A stretch of 64,000 nucleotides of DNA, taken from Calliopsis andreniformis. Lineage: Eukaryota; Arthropoda; Insecta; Hymenoptera; Andrenidae. The translations under genes and the position numbers were made by a program. The notes under the pieces are model-generated. The model was not told where the DNA came from. It ran no database searches and saw only the letters and a list, made by a program, of their open reading frames with translations. Position 1 is the stretch's first letter, and every line of letters begins with the position of its first letter. Shown in pieces: positions 49,301 to 61,990 of the stretch. The DNA lies in the NCBI RefSeq assembly GCF_051401765.1, contig NW_027480422.1, positions 23,764,001-23,828,000 on the forward strand, given 5' to 3'.

Positions 49301-52300
49301 AATGTACTTTATGCTTCTGGCATTGACTTCTAAGGCCCTATGTATTCGATCTGGTGGAGCAGTGCCTCAGTGTTAAGTCTAGGATGCCCGGAACGTAGAA
49401 ATGGCCGTTACTTTCACACTGGTTGCAATTACTCATTTTATACGATGGAAAAACTGTTGCACATATATCGTATTTTATGCTTCTGGCTTTGAGTTCTTAG
49501 GCCCTAACTATTCGATCTGGTGGAGCAACGCCCTAGGGTGAAGCCTGGGTTGCCCGGAACGTAGAAATGACCATAACTATCAGACTGGTTGCAATTATTC
49601 GTTTTATACGATGGAAAGACTGTTGTATTTATATTGTATTTTATAGTTATGGCGTTGTCTTCTAGGGCCGTAGCTATTCGATGTGGTGGAGCAACGCCCT
49701 CGAGTGAAGCCTAGGTTGCCCGGAACGTAGAAATGACCATACCTTTCACACTGGTTGCAATTATTCCTGTTACACAAGGGAAAAACTGTTGTATTTATAT
49801 TGTATTTTATGCTTCTGGCGTTGACTTCCTGGGCCCTAACTATTCTATCTGGAGGTGCAACGCCCTAGTGTGAAGCCTAGGTTGCCCAGAACGCAGAAAT
49901 GACCATCACTTTCACACTGGTTGCAATTATTCTTGTTATACGATGGAAAAACTGTTGTATTTATTTTGTATTTTATGCCTCTGGCGTTTACTCCTAAGGC
50001 CGTAGCTATGCGATGTGGTGGAGCAACGACCTAGAGTGAAGCCTAGGTTGCCCGGAACGTAGAAATGACCATTACTTCCACACTGTTTGCAATTATTCTT
50101 ATCATACAGTGGAAAAACTGTTGGATTTATTTGGCATTTTATGCTTCTGGCATTGACTTCTAAGGGACTAACTATTCGATGTGGTGGAGCAACTACCTAG
50201 AGTGAAGCCTATGTTGCCCGGAACGTAGAAATGACCATACCATTCACAATGGTTGCAATTATTCCTGTTATACACGGGAAAAACTGTTGTATTTATATTG
50301 TTTTTTATGCTTCTGGCGTTGACTGCCTGGGCCCTAACTATTCTATCTAGAGGAGCAACGCCCTAGAGTGAAGCCTAGAATGCCCGTATCGTAGAAATGA
50401 CCATATCTTTCACACTGGTTGTAATTATTCCTGTTATACGATGGAAAAACTGTTGTATTTCTATTGTATTTTATGCTTCTGGCGTTGACTTCTTAGGCCC
50501 TAACTATTCGATCTGGTGGAGCAACGCCCTAGGGTGAAGCCTAGGTTGCCCGGAGCGTAGAAATGAGCATAGAATTCATACTGGTTGCAATTATTCGTTT
50601 TATACCGTGGAAAAACTGTTGTATTTATATTGTACTTTATGCGTCTGGAGTTGTTTTCTAAGGCCCTAACTAATCGGCCTGGTGGGCCATCGCCCTAGAG
50701 TGAAGCCTAGGTGCACGGAACGTAGAAATGCCCATTACTTTAACACTGGTTGTAATTATTCCTGTTATACGATGGAATAACTCTTGTATTTCTATTGTAT
50801 TTTGTGCTTCTGGCGTTGACTTCTTAGGCGCTAACTATTCGATCTGGTGGAGCAACGCCCTAGGGTGAAGCCTAGGTTGCCCGGAACTTAGAAATGACCA
50901 TCACCTTCACTCTGGTAGCAATTATTCCTGTTATACGATGGAAAAACTGTGGTATTTATATTGTGCTTTATGCTTCTGGCATTGACTTCTAAGGCCCCAA
51001 CTATTCGATGTGGTGGAGCAATGCCATAGAGCGAAACCTAGGTTGCTCGGAACGTAGAAATGACCATTACTTTCACACTGGTTGCAGTTATTCCTGTTAT
51101 ACAATGGAAAAACTGTTGCATTTTTATTGTATTTTATGCTTCTAGCGTTGTATTCAAAGTCCCTAACTATTCGATCTGGTGGAGCAACGCCCTGGAGTTA
51201 AGCCAAGGTTGCCCGGAACGTAGGATTGACCATCACTTTCACAATGGTTGCAGTTATTCTTGTTATACGATGGAAAAACTGTTGTACATATATCGTATTT
51301 TATGCTTCTGGCATTGACTTCTTAGGCCCTAACTATTCGATATGGTGGAGCAACGCCCTAGAGTGAAGCCTAGATTGCCCGGAACGTAGAAATGACCATA
51401 AATGTCAGACTGGTTGCAATTATTCGTTTTATACGATGGAAAGACTGTTGTATTTATATTGTATTTTATAGTTATGGCGTTGTCTTCTAGGGCCGTAGCT
51501 ATTCGATGTGGTTGAGCAACGCCCTAGAGTGAAGCCTAGGTTGCCCGGAACGTATAAATGACCATAGCTTTCATACTTGTTGCAATTATTCGTTTTATAT
51601 GATGGAAAAGCTGTTGTATTTATTTTGCATTTGGTGCTCCAGGCGTTGACTTCTTAGGCCCTAGCTATTGGATCTGGTGGACCAACGCCCTAGAGTGAAG
51701 CCTATTTTGCCCGGAACGTAGGAATGACCATAACATTCATACTGGTTGCAATTATACGTTCTATACGATGGAAAAACTGTTGTATTTATATTATATTTTA
51801 TGCTTCAGACGTGGACTTCTAAGGCAGTAGCTATTCGATGTGGTGGAGAAACGCCCTAGAGTGAAGCGTAGGTTGCCCGGAACGTAGAAATGACCATCAC
51901 TTTCACACTGGTTGCAATTATTCTTGTTATACGATGGAAAAACTGTTGTATTTATATTATATTTTAAGCTTCAGGCGTTGACTTCTAGGGCCGTAGCTAT
52001 TCGATGTGGTGGAGAAACGCCCTAGAGTGAAGCCTAGGTTGCCCGGAACGTAGAAATGACCATTACCTCCACACTGTTTGCAATTATTCGTTTTATACAA
52101 TGGAAAAACTGTTGTATTTATATTGTATTTTATGCTTCTGGCGTTGACTTCTAAGGCCGCAGCTATCCGACGTGGTGGAGCAACGCCCTGGAGTGAAGCC
52201 TAGGTTGCCCGGAACGTAGAAATGACCATACCTTTCACACTGGTTGCAATTATTCCTGTTATGCAATGGAAAAACTGTTGTACATATATCGTATTTTATG

Positions 52301-55300
52301 CTTCTGGCATTGACTTCTTAGGCCCTAACTATTGGATCTGGTGGAGCGACGCCCTAGGGTGAAGCCTAGGTTGCCCGGAACGTAGAAATGACCATAACTA
52401 TCAGACTGGTTGCAATTATTCGTTTTATACGATGGTAAGACTGTTGTATTAATATTGTATTTTATAGTTATGGCGTTGTCTTCTAGGGCCGTAGCTATTC
52501 GATGTGGTGGAGCAACGCCCTCGAGTGAAGCCTAGGTTGCCCGGAACTTAGAAATGACCATCACCTTCACTCTGGTTGCAATTATTCCTGTTATACGATG
52601 GAAATACTGTGGTATTTATATTGTACTTTATGCTTCTGGCGTAGGCTTCTTAGGCCCTAATTATTCGATGTGGGGGAACCACGCCCTAGACTGAAGCCTA
52701 GGTTGCCCGGAATGTAGAAATGACCATCACTTTCACAATGGTTGCAATTATTCTTGTTATACGATGGAAAAACTGTTGCATTTATTTTGTATTTTATGCC
52801 TCTGGCGTTGACTCCTAAGGCCGTAGCTATTCGATGTGTTGGAGCAACGCCCTAGGGTGAAGCCTAGGTTGCCCGGAACGTAGAAATGACCATGTCTTTC
52901 ACACTGGTTGCAATTATTCGTGTTTTTCGATGGAAAAACTGTTGTATTTATATTATATTTAATGCTTCCGACGTTGACTTCTAAGGCAGTAGCAATTCGA
53001 TGTGGTGGAGAAACGCCCTAGAGTGAAGCCTAGGTTGCCCAGAAAGTAGAAATGACCATCACTTTCACAATGGTTGCAATTATTCATTTTATACAATGGA
53101 AAAACGGTTGTATTTATATTGTGTTTTATGCTTCTGGCATTGACTTCTAAGGCCCCAACTATTCGATGTGGTGGAGCAACGCCATAGTGCGAAACCTAGG
53201 TTGCTCGGAACGTAGAAATGACCATTACTTTCACACTGGTTGCAGTTATTCCTGTTATACAATGGAAAAACTGTTGCATTTTTATTGTATTTTATGCTTC
53301 TAGCGTTGTATTCAAAGTCCCTAACTATTCGATCTGGTGGAGCAACGCCCTGGAGTTAAGCCAAGGTTGCCCGGAACGTAGAAATGACCATAACTTTGAC
53401 ACTGGTTGCAATTATTCATGTTATACGATGGAAAAACTGTTGTATTTATGTTGTATTTTATGCTTCTGGTATAGACTTCTTAGGCCCTACCTATTCGATC
53501 TGGAGGAACAACGCCCTAGAGTGAAGCGTAGGTTGCCCGGAACGTAGAAATAACCATCACTTTCACACTGGTTGCAATTATTCTTGTTATACGATGGAAA
53601 AACTGTTGTATTTATATTATATTTTATGCTTCAGGCGTTGACTTCTAGGGCCGTAGCTATTCGATGTGGTGGAGAAACGCCCTAGAGTGAAGCCTAGGTT
53701 GCCCGGAAAGTAGAAATGACCATTACCTCCACACTGGTTGCAATTATTCCTGTTATACGATGGAAATACTGTGGTATTTATATTGTACTTTATGCTTCTG
53801 GCGTAGGCTACTTAGGCCCTAATTATTCGATGTGGGGGAACCACGCCCTAGACTGAAGCCTAGGTTGCCCGGAACGTAGAAATGACCATCACTTTCACAC
53901 AGGTTGCAATTATTCCTGTTATACGATGGAAAAACTGTTGTATTTATGTTGTATTTTATGTTTCTGGTGTAGACTTCTTAGGCCCTAGCTATTCGATCTG
54001 GACGAACAACGCCCTAGAGTGAAGCCTAGGTTGCCCGGAACGTAGAAATGACCATCACTTTCACACTGGTTGCAATTATTCTTGTTATACGATGGAAAAA
54101 CTGTTGTATTTATATTATATTTTATGCTTCAGGCGTTGACTTCTAGTGCCGTAGTTATTCGATGTGGTTGAGAAACGCCCCAGAGAGAAGCCCACGTTGC
54201 CCGGAATGTAGAAATGACCATCACTTTCACAATGGTTGCAATTATTCTTGTTATACGATGGAAAAACTGTTGTATTTATCTTGTATTTTATGCCTCTCGC
54301 GTTGACTCCTAAGGCCGTAGCTATTCGATGTGTTGGAGCAACGCCATAGAGTGAAGCCTAGGCTGCCCGGAATGTAGAAATGACCATCACTTTCACAATG
54401 GTTGCAATTATTCTTGTTATACGATGGAAAAACTGTTGCATTTATTTTGTATTTTATGCCTCTGGCGTTGACTCCTAAGGCTGTAGCTATTCGATGTGTT
54501 GGAGCAACGCCCTAGAGTGAAGCCTAGGTTGCCCGGAACGTAGAAATGACCATGTCTTTCACACTGGTTGCAATTATTCATTTTATACAATGGAAAAACT
54601 GTTGTATTTATATTGTTCTTTATAGTTATGGCGTTGACTTCTAAGGCCGCAGCTATTCGATGTGGTGGAGCAATGCCCTAGAGTGAAACCTAGGATGCCC
54701 GCAACGTAGAAATGACCATGTCTTTCACACTGGTTGCAATTATTCGTGTTATACGATGGAAAAACTGTTGTATTTATATTGTATTTTATGCTTCTCGCGT
54801 TTGCTTCTAAGGCCGCAGCTATCCGATGTGGTGGAGCAACGCCCTAGAGTGAAGCCTAGGTTGCCCGGAACGTTGAAATGACCATCACTTTCACACTGGT
54901 TGCAATTATTCCTGTTATACAATGGAACAACTGTTTTATTTATATTGTTTTTTATAGTTATGGCGTTGACTTCTAAGGCCGTAGCTATTCGATGTGTTGG
55001 AGCAACGCCCTAGGGTGAAGCCTAGGTTGCCCGGAACGTAGAAATGACCATGTCTTTCACACTGGTTGCAATTATTCGTGTTATACGATGGAAAAACTGT
55101 TGTATTTATATTATATTTAATGCTTCAGACGTTGACTTCTAAGGCAGTAGCAATTCGATGTGGTGGAGAAACGCCCTAGAGTGAAGCCTAGGTTGCCCAG
55201 AAAGTAGAAATGACCATCACTTTCACAATGGTTGCAATTATTCATTTTATACAATGGAAAAACGGTTGTATTTATATTGTGTTTTATGCTTCTGGCATTG

Positions 55301-58300
55301 ACTTCTAAGGCCCCAACTATTCGATGTGGTGGAGCAACGCCATAGTGCGAAACCTAGGTTGCTCGGAACGTAGAAATGACCATTACTTTCACACTGGTTG
55401 CAGTTATTCCTGTTATACAATGGAAAAACTGTTGCATTTTTATTGTATTTTATGCTTCTAGCGTTGTATTCAAAGTCCCTAACTATTCGATCTGGTGGAG
55501 CAACGCCCTGGAGTTAAGCCAAGGTTGCCCGGAACGTAGAAATGACCATAACTTTGACACTCGTTTCAATTATTCGTTTTATACAATGGAAAAGCTGTTC
55601 TCTCTATTTTGTATTTTATGCTTCGAGCGTTCACTTCTAAGGCCCTAACTATTCGATCTAGTGGAGCAACGCCCTACAGTTAAGCCTAGGTTGCCCGGAA
55701 CGTAGAAATGACCTTTACTTTCACACTGTTTGCAAATATACATTATATACGATGGAAAGACTGTTGTATTTATATTGTCTTTTATAGTTATGGCGTTGTC
55801 TTCTAGGGCCGTAGCTATTCGATGTGGTGGAGCAACGCCCTCGAGTGAAGCCTAGGTTGCCCGGAACGTAGAAATGACCATAGCTTTCACACTGGTTGCA
55901 ATTATTCCTGTTATGCGATGGAAAAACTGTTGTATTTCTATTGTATTTTATGCTTCTGGCTTCGACTTCTTAGGCCCTAACTATTCGATCTGGTGGAGCA
56001 ACGCCCTAGGGTGAAGCCTAGGTTGCCCGGAACGTAGAAATGACCATAACTTTCATACTGGTTGCAATTATTCGTTTTATACCGTGGAAACACTGTTGTA
56101 TTTATATTGTATTTTATGCGTCTGGAGTTGTTTTCTAAGACCCTAACTATTCGACCTGGTGGGCCAACGCCCTGGAGTGAAGCCTAGGTTGCACGGAACG
56201 TAGAAATGCCCATTACTTTCACACTGGTTGTAATTATTCCTGTTATTCGATGGAAAAACTGTTGTACATATATCGTATTTTATGCTTCTGGCATTGACTT
56301 CTTAGGCCCTAACTATTCGATCTGGTGGAGCGACGCCCTAGGGTGAAGCCTAGGTTGCCCGGAACGTAGAAATGACCATAACTATCAGACTGGTTGCAAT
56401 TATTCGTTTTATACGATGGAAAGACTGTTGTATTTATATTGTATTTTATAGTTATGGCGTTGTCTTCTAGGGCCGTAGCTATTCGATGTGGTGGAGCAAC
56501 GCCCTCGAGTGAAGCCTAGGTTGCCCGGAAGTTAGAAATGACCATCACCTTCACTCTGGTTGCAATTATTCCTGTTATACGATGGAAATACTGTGGTATT
56601 TATATTGTACTTTATGCTTCTGGCGTAGGCTTCTTAGGCCCTAATTATTCGATGTGGGGGAACCACGCCCTAGACTGAAGCCTAGGTTGCCCGGAACGTA
56701 GAAATGACCATCACTTTCACACTGGTTGCAATTATTCCTGTTATACGATGGAAAAACTGTTGTATTTATGTTGTATTTTATGTTTCTGGTGTAGACTTCT
56801 TAGGCCCTAGCTATTCGATCTGGACGAACAACGCCCTAGAGTGAAGCCTAGGTTGCCCGGAACGTAGAAATGACCATCACTTTCACACTGGTTGCAATTA
56901 TTCTTGTTATACGATGGAAAAACTGTTGTATTTATATTATATTTTATGCTTCAGGCGTTGACTTCTAGTGCCGTAGTTATTCGATGTGGTGGAGAAACGC
57001 CCCAGAGAGAAGCCCACGTTGCCCGGAATGTAGAAATGACCATCACTTTCACAATGGTTGCAATTATTCTTGTTATACGATGGAAAAACTGTTGTATTTA
57101 TTTTGTATTTTATGCCTCTCGCGTTGACTCCTAAGGCCGTAGCTATTCGATGTGTTGGAGCAACGCCATAGAGTGAAGCCTAGGCTGCCCGGAATATAGA
57201 AATGACCATCACTTTCACAATGGTTGCAATTATTCTTGTTATACGATGGAAAAACTGTTGTATTTATTTTGTATTTTATGCCTCTGGCGTTGACTCCTAA
57301 GGCCGTAGCTATTCGATGTGTTGGAGCAACGCCCTAGAGTGAAGCCTAGGTTGCCCCGAACGTAGGAATGACCATGTCTTTCACACTGGTTGCAATTATT
57401 CATTTTATACAATGGAAAAACTGTTGTATTTATATTGTTCTTTATAGTTATGGCGTTGACTTCTAAGGCCGTAGCTATTCGATGTGGTGGAGCAATGCCC
57501 TAGAGTGAAACCTAGGATGCCCGCAACGTAGAAATGACCATATCTTTCACACTGTTTGCAATTATTCCTGTTATACGATTGTAAAACTGTTGTATTTATA
57601 TTGTATTTTATGCTTCTCGCGTTTACTTCTAAGGCCGCAGCTATCCGATGTGGTGGAGCAACGCCCTAGAGTGAAGCCTAGGTTGCCCGGAACGTAGAAA
57701 TGACCATCACTTTCACAATGGTTGCAATTATTCATTTTATACAATGGAAAAACGGTTGTATTTATATTGTGTTTTATGCTTCTGGCATTGACTTCTAAGA
57801 CCCCAACTATTCCATGTGGTGGAGCAACGCCATAGTGCGAAACCTAGGTTGCCCGGAACGTAGAAATGACCATAGCTTTCACACTGGTTGCAATTATTCC
57901 TGTTATGCGATGGAAAAACTGATGTATTTCTATTGTATTTTATGCTTCTGGCGTTGACTTCTTAGGCCCTAACTATTCGATCTGGTGGAGCAACGCCCTA
58001 GGGTGAAGCCTAGGTTGCCCGGAACGTAGAAATGACCATAACTTTCATACTGGTTGCAATTATTCGTTTTATACCGTGGAAACACTGTTGTATTTATATT
58101 GTATTTTATGCGTCTGGAGTTGTTTTCTAAGACCCTAACTATTCGACCTGGTGGGCCAACGCCCTGGACTGAAGCCTAGGTTGCACGGAACGTAGAAATG
58201 CCCATTACTTTCACACTGGTTGTAATTATTCCTTTTATACGATGTAATAACTGTTGTATTTTTATTTTATTTTGTGCTTCTGGGGTTGACTTCTAAGGTC

Positions 58301-61300
58301 CTAGCTATTCGATCTGGTGGAGCAACGCTCTAGAGTGAAGCCTAGGTTGCCCGGAATTTAGAAATGGCCATCACCTTCACTCTGGTTGCAATTATTCCTG
58401 TTATACGATGGAAATACTGTGGTATTTATATTGTATTTTATGCTTCTGGCGTAGGCTTCTTAGGCCCTAATTATTCGATCTGGGGGAACCACGCCCTAGA
58501 CTGAAGCCTAGGTTGCCCGGAACGTAGAAATGACCATCACTTTCACACTGGTTGCAATTATTCCTGTTATACGATGGAAAAACTGTTGTATTTATGTTGT
58601 ATTTTATGCTTCTGGTATAGACTTCTTAGGCCCTAGCTATTCGATCTGGAGGTACAACGCCCTAGAGTGAAGCCTAGGTTGCGCGGAACGTAGAAATGAC
58701 CATTGCCTTCACAGTCCTTGCAATTATACATTTTATACAATGGAAAAACTGTTGTATTTATATTGTTCTTTATAGTTATGGCGTTGACTTCTAAGGCCGT
58801 AGCTATTCGATGTGGTGGAGCAATGCCCTACAGTGAAGCCTAGGATGCCCGCAACGTAGAAATGACCATATCGTTCACACTGTTTGCAATTATTCCTGGT
58901 ATACGATTGAAAAACTGTTGTATATATATTGTATTTTATGCTTCTGGCGTTGACTTCTAAGGCCGCAGCTATCCGATGTGGTGGAGCAACGCCCTAGAGT
59001 GAAGCCTAGGTTGCCCGGAACGTAGAAATGACCATACCTTTCACACTGGTTGCAATTATTCCTGTTATACAAGGGAAAAACTGTTGTATTTATATTTTAT
59101 TTTATGCTTCTGGCGTTGACTTCTTAGGCCCTAACTATACGATCTGGAGGAGCAACGCCCTAGAGTGAAGCCTAGGCTGCCCGGAATGTAGAAATGACCA
59201 TCACTTTCACAATGGTTGCAATTATTCTTGTTATACGATGGAAAAACTGTTGCATTTATTTTGTATTTTATGCCTCTGGCGTTGACTCCTAACGCCGTAG
59301 CTATTCGATGTGTTGGAGCAACGCCCTAGAGTGAAGCCTAGGTTGCCCGGAACGTAGAAATGACCATGTCTTTCACACTGGTTGCAATTATTCATTTTAT
59401 ACATTGGAAAAACTGTTGTATTTATATTGTTCTTTATAGTTATGGCGTTGACTTCTAAGGCCGTAGCTATTCGATGTGGTGGAGCAATGCCCTAGAGTGA
59501 AGCCCAGGTTGCCCGGAACGTAGAAATGACCATGTCTTTCACACTGGTTGCAATTATTCGTTTTATACAATGGAAAAACTGTTCTATTTATTTTGTATTT
59601 TATTCTTCTGGCGTTGACTTCCTGGGCCCTAACTATTCTATCTGGAGGAGCAACGACGTAGAGTGAAGCCTAGGTTGCCCGGAATGCAGAAATGACCATA
59701 GCTTTCACACTGGTTGCAATTATTCCTGTTATACAAGTTAAAAACTGTTGTATTTATACTGTATTTTATGCTTCTGGTGTTGACTTCTTAGGCCCTAACT
59801 AGACGATCTGGAGGAGCAACGCCCTAGAGTGAAGCCTAGGCTGCCCGGAATGTAGAAATGACCATCACTTTCACAATGGTTGCAATTATTCTTGTTATAC
59901 GATGGAAAAACTGTTGTATTTATTTTGTATTTTATGCCTCTGGCGTTGACTCCTAAGGCCGTAGCTATTCGATGTGTTGGAGCAACGCCCTAGAGTGAAG
60001 CCTAGGTTGCGCGGAACATAGAAATGACCATGTCTTTCACACTGGTTGCAATTATTCATTTTATACAATGGAAAAACTGTTGTATTTATATTGTTCTTTA
60101 TAGTTATGGCGTTGACTTCTAAGGCGGTAGCTATTCGATGTGGTGGAGCAATGCCCTAGAGTGAAGCCTAGGTTGCCCGGAACGTAGAAATGACCATTAC
60201 CTTCACACTTCTTGCAATTATACATTTTATACGATGGAAAAACTGTTGTACTTATGTTGTATTTTGTTCTCCTGGCGTTGAATTCTAAGTACCTAGCTAT
60301 TCCAGCTGGTGGCGCAATGCCCTAGAGTGAAGCCTAGGTCACCCGGAACATAGAAATGACCAGTACTTTCACACTGGTTGCAGCTTTCCTGTTATACGAT
60401 GGAAAAACTGTTGCATTTTTATTGTGTTTTATGCTTCTGGCGTTGACTTCCTAGGCCCTAACTACACGATCTGGAGGAGCAACGCCCTAGAGTGAAGCCT
60501 AGGCTGCCCGGAATGTAGAAATGACCATCACTTTCACAATGGTTGCAATTATTCTTGTTATACGATGGAAAAACTGTTGTATTTATTTTGTATTTTATGC
60601 CTCTGGCGTTGACTCCTAAGGCCGTAGCTATTCGATGTGTTGGAGCAACGCCCTAGAGTGAAGCCTAGGTTGCCCGGAACATAGAAATGACCATGTCTTT
60701 CACACTGGTTGCAATTACTCATTTTATACAATGGAAAAACTGTTGTATTTATATTGTTCTTTATAGTTATGGCGTTGAGTTCTAAGGCGGTAGCTATTCG
60801 ATGTGGTGGAGCAATGCCCTAGAGTGAAGCCTAGGTTGCCCGGAACGTAGAAATGACCATTACCTTCGCACTTCTTGCAATTATACATTTTATACGATGG
60901 AAAAACTGTTGTACTTATGTTGTATTTTGTTCTCCTGGCGTTGAATTCTAAGTACCTAGCTATTCCATCTGGTGGAGCAATGCCCTAGAGTGAAGCCTAG
61001 GACACCCGGAACATAGAAATGACCAGTACTTTCACACTGGTTGCAGTTATTCATGCTATACGATGGAAAACCTGTTGCATTTTTATTGTATTTTATGCCT
61101 CTGGCGTTGACTTCTAAGTCCCTAGCTATTCGATCTGGTGGAGCAAGTCCCTAGAGTGAAGCCTAGGTTGCCCGGAACGTAGAAATGACCTGTACTTTCA
61201 CATTGGTTGCAATTATTCCTGTTATGCTATGGAAAAACTGTTGCATTTTTATTGTATTTTATGCTTCTGGCGTTAAATTCTAAGTCCCTAACCATGCGAT

Positions 61301-61658
61301 CTGGTGGAGCAACGCCCTACAGTTAAGCCTAGGTTGCCCGGAACGTAGAAATGACCATAACTTTCACACTGGTTGCAATTATTCGTTTTATACAATGGAA
61401 AAACTGTTCTATTTATTTTGTATTTTATGCGTCTGGAGTTGTTTTCTAAGATCCTAACCATTCGACCTGGTGGGCCAACGCCCTGGAGTGAAGCCTAGGT
61501 TGCCCGGAACGTAGAAATGACCATCACTTTCACACTGGTTGCAATTATTCTTGTTATACGATGGAAAAACTGTTGTATTTATATTATATTTTATGCTTCT
61601 GGCGTTGACTTCTTAGGCCCTAACTATTCGATCTGGTGGAGCAACGCCCTAGGGTGAA

Positions 61659-61824
61659 GCCTAGGTTGCCCGGAACGTAGAAATGACCATAACTTTCATA
61701 CTGGTTGCAATTATTCGTTTTATACCGTGGAAACACTGTTGTATTTATATTGTATTTTATGCGTCTGGAGTTGTTTTCTAAGATCCTAACTATTCGACCT
61801 GGTGGGCCAACGCCCTGGAGTGAA
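61659..61824 (+). repeat. Representative 166-bp monomer
   Basis: This unit, starting at GCCTAGG, illustrates the monomer; the next unit starts exactly 166 bp later at 61825. In order it carries: the CCTAGG palindrome (an AvrII site); the strongly conserved TTGCCCGGAACGTAGAAATG box; CACTGGTTGCAATTATTC or a close variant; TTTATACGATGGAAAAACTG (here with ACCGTGG and AACACTG variants); an AT-rich tract with an internal approximate 11-bp duplication (TTGTATTTATA then TTGTATTTTAT); GGCGTTG (varied here to GGAGTTG); a variable TAGGCCCTAACTATTCGA segment; and GGTGGAGCAACGCCCTAG (here GGTGGGCCAACGCCCTGG). Since 166 is 3n+1, the reading frame shifts with every monomer, so the repeat cannot encode a long repetitive protein. 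Confidence 0.95.
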
Positions 61825-61830
61825 GCCTAG
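61750..61830 (+). other. Intra-monomer inverted repeats (example monomer)
   Basis: Most monomers carry GGCGTTG about 34 bases before CAACGCC, a perfect 7-bp inverted repeat (8 bp where the left arm is GGGCGTTG). Within the interval many monomers have TTAGGCCCTAA, a 5-bp inverted repeat around one C. Just downstream CCTAG and CTAGG flank an 8-bp loop, overlapping the CCTAGG palindrome. In this particular monomer the left arm is changed to GGAGTTG, which shows the arm is not invariant; 61602-61650 shows an intact pair. Whether it folds is not known. Confidence 0.6.
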
Positions 61831-61990
61831 GTTGCCCGGAACGTAGAAATGACCATCACTTTCACACTGGTTGCAATTATTCTTGTTATACGATGGAAAA
61901 ACTGTTGTATTTATATTATATTTTATGCTTCAGGCGTTGACTTCTAGTGCCGTAGTTATTCGATGTGGTGGAGAAACGCCCCAGAGGGAA

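Larger units (their letters stand above)
46391..61990 (+). repeat. 15,600-bp higher-order repeat, copy 2
   Basis: Second tandem copy of 30791-46390, about 99.97% identical by eye. It ends at about 61990, where the following sequence (GCCCACGTTG...ATGACCATC) no longer follows the unit start (GCCCAGGTTG...ATGACAATC). All internal substructures of copy 1 recur here at +15,600, for example the 13-monomer pair at about 52880-55640 and the 4-monomer series from 59161. Confidence 0.93.
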
